Source of the DNA: Candidatus Hodarchaeota archaeon
GTDB lineage: Archaea > Asgardarchaeota > Heimdallarchaeia > Hodarchaeales > YT1-057
DNA: 13,395 bases
Direction of reading: 5' to 3'
Assembly: GCA_016839955.1 (NCBI GenBank)
Contig: JAEOTI010000507.1
Span: 1 to 13,395, forward strand
Shown: positions 11,932 through 13,395 of the stretch, in pieces
Layout of the letters: every line of letters starts with the position of its first letter
How positions within the stretch are numbered: the first letter of the stretch is position 1
Notes under the pieces: generated by a model
Databases searched by the model: none
The model's input: the letters and a program-made list of their open reading frames with translations, nothing else
Told to the model about the DNA's origin: nothing
Made by a program: the position numbers and the translations under genes

Positions 11932-13395
11932 TCATGTTTCAGCGAATTCGACCATTTCTTGTACAGTAGCAATATAGGCTTCCAGATCTTTCATTTTCAT
12001 AATTTCACTCATTTCACTATTAAGTTCAGGGTTAATCATGAGCAATCTGACAATTTCTAGAATCTGGTCTGTTGCTTTCGCGCTCAAAAAATGCTGGATA
12101 GCTGTAACATAATCATTCTGATCCAAAGCAAGGTTACCTTTCCAGAGTGCACGTTTTCTCTTCCTATATTGATATAAAAAATTACTAGTGAATCCCATTG
12201 CGAGTAGAAAACCTGTTCCAATCGCTATTTCGGTAATAGGCAATGAAAACGGTTTTTCTCCCGTAAGAATGTGAAAAACTTCAGTCTGATTTTTGAGTTG
12301 ATAATTATCCCATATGGTAATTCGAATGGAATAATTAGTGCTAGCTCGAAGACTGGTTAATAAAAAAGTATGATTAACCTGAAATAAGTCATTATATTTT
12401 GTGTTCTCTGTGACAGAGTATATACCATATTCAATTTGAGCAACAACTTCTTCATTACTACTAATACTAATATTAAAACGGTTATAGGATAGCTGTGCGA
12501 TTTCTTGGATCTGAATATTCGGTGGCGTGAGGTCTTCTCCTAGTACTAATAATACATTGCCGTCTCGGGTTCCGATGATTAGATCGTTAATACTATCTTC
12601 ATTAATAAAAGTTGGTAGAATTATTTCCAATGTTTTTTGGTATATTTGCTTAGTATATCTGATTTCTCCTGTAGTTTGATTCAAGATGAAGAGATGACCT
12701 GGTTCTGTTGTTATTACAAGATCTTTTTTCGAGTCTCCAGAGAATTCTAATAGATTAACAGTTTTTGCATATATTTGCAGAGTTTTTTTCCAAAAAATTG
12801 TTCTATCTGGCATGTTCATTGATATTATTGCACCATTTTTATCAAAGAAATAGACTTGATTCAACTCTTCTACACTATGAATTGAATCGAGGGTCAAAAC
12901 TCCAAGATATTCTATATGGAGGTGAGCTGAATTGATGTGAAAATAATTAACATATCCATTATAGCTGTATGAAATAACAGTTTGATCATAGAGATCTATG
13001 CCGTGAATATCTTCTCCATATGTCTGTTTTTTCCATAATAGAGTAGTTTCTCGAAAAAAATAAATAGTACCATTCCGGGTTCCAACCATGATATAGTTAT
13101 TTTTTTCTTTCATTATACTTATTTCTTTATCAGTTTCCCATGTTTTGATAATTGTTCCATTCGGAGCTATCCATGTTACTTGTTTATCATCACCTCCAGT
13201 GACTATAAAAAAAGAAATTTCCTCATAAGATGGTGCATCTGTTACAACAATCTCAGAGGCTCCACTTTGTCCTAAAAAGGTCTTCCAAACGATGTCTCCA
13301 AAGAATGAAATCTCAAAAAGTGTACCATTTCTTAATAAAACAAAAGTTCCAGAAATATATTCTTTTATTGGAGAATTTGGGGCAATTTTCCAAAT
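11932..13395 (-). CDS. Surface protein: beta-propeller, FN3 domain, one membrane helix, helical cytosolic tail (5' end outside window)
   Basis: The frame is open to the right edge, giving 487 visible residues with no start. Taking the ATG at 13113 as the start would cut through a repeat, so the true start lies beyond the window. Visible residues 1-285 are propeller-like blades of the PQQ/WD type (NGTIIKTWET, NGTIYFFRETTLLWKK, DKNGAIISMNMPDRTIFWKK). Two blades carry FG-GAP-like acidic turns, SGDSKKDLVITT and NEDSINDLIIGTRDGN. Residues 290-378 form an FN3-like domain (TPPNIQIQEI ... ASTNYSIRITIWDNYQLKNQ). A membrane helix (about 385-409) is followed by the stop-transfer RKRKR. The ~70-residue cytosolic tail (KGNLALDQNDYVTAIQHFLSAK ...) looks like TPR or alpha-solenoid helices. 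Topology should be propeller outside, tail inside. A receptor or adhesion role is inferred. Confidence 0.87.
   Translation of the reverse strand: MWKIAPNSPIKEYISGTFVLLRNGTLFEISFFGDIVWKTFLGQSGASEIVVTDAPSYEEISFFIVTGGDDKQVTWIAPNGTIIKTWETDKEISIMKEKNNYIMVGTRNGTIYFFRETTLLWKKQTYGEDIHGIDLYDQTVISYSYNGYVNYFHINSAHLHIEYLGVLTLDSIHSVEELNQVYFFDKNGAIISMNMPDRTIFWKKTLQIYAKTVNLLEFSGDSKKDLVITTEPGHLFILNQTTGEIRYTKQIYQKTLEIILPTFINEDSINDLIIGTRDGNVLLVLGEDLTPPNIQIQEIAQLSYNRFNISISSNEEVVAQIEYGIYSVTENTKYNDLFQVNHTFLLTSLRASTNYSIRITIWDNYQLKNQTEVFHILTGEKPFSLPITEIAIGTGFLLAMGFTSNFLYQYRKRKRALWKGNLALDQNDYVTAIQHFLSAKATDQILEIVRLLMINPELNSEMSEIMKMKDLEAYIATVQEMVEFAET

Noticed and set aside
11842..12060. Plus-strand open frame of 72 codons starting at the operator region
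   Set aside because: It overlaps the MarR operator and the end of the propeller protein gene; composition is Phe/His/Ile-rich without domain features.
13111..13113. ATG as the start of the propeller protein
   Set aside because: The frame continues upstream to the window edge with further propeller blades (NGTIIKTWET, GDIVWKTFLG), so this is an internal methionine.

Overview
The window is AT-rich and looks archaeal. Several genes are preceded by TATA-like boxes, surface proteins have an N-terminal signal, an ectodomain and a C-terminal membrane anchor with a basic tail, and some transcripts end in T-rich tracts. A complete Ras/Rab-type small GTPase, together with a TPR protein and a beta-propeller/FN3 surface receptor-like protein, points to an Asgard archaeon (perhaps a Heimdallarchaeia-like lineage). 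That placement is an inference from gene content; no rRNA or other phylogenetic marker is present. No tRNA, rRNA, CRISPR array, transposase or attachment site was seen.

Layout. 1-1330 (-): an ABC exporter half-transporter whose nucleotide-binding domain runs off the left edge. 1523-2473 (+): a secreted two-domain beta-sandwich protein, followed by a hairpin terminator. 2634-3260 (-): a small membrane-anchored surface protein. 3461-4849 (+): a TPR protein with exact 40-residue repeats. 4900-9447 (-): five minus-strand genes. In transcription order these are a divergent NadE-like ATP-pyrophosphatase (TTG start), a Rab-like GTPase, a calcium-loop surface protein, then after a T-rich tract a four-helix membrane protein (GTG start) and an MFS transporter ending in a hairpin terminator. 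9784-10900 (+): a tiny winged-helix-like ORF, an unrecognised 140-residue protein with a clear archaeal promoter, and a winged-helix DNA-binding protein ending in a strong intrinsic terminator. 10939-11790 (-): a MarR regulator and a small membrane protein 6 bp apart, driven from a promoter whose TATA box lies between two copies of a quasi-palindrome. 11932-13395 (-): a large surface protein (propeller, FN3, one membrane helix, helical cytosolic tail) whose 5' end is beyond the right edge.

How the genes may work together. The tight NadE-like/GTPase/surface-protein order (31 and 45 bp gaps) suggests one transcript. The MarR/membrane-protein pair looks like a self-regulated two-gene unit. Much of the remainder is envelope biology: an exporter, an MFS carrier and four secreted or anchored proteins. 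Three points most deserve follow-up: the altered PP-loop of the NadE-like protein, the operator pair around the MarR promoter, and two genes with GTG/TTG starts, each with an upstream ATG put out of frame by a poly-A run.
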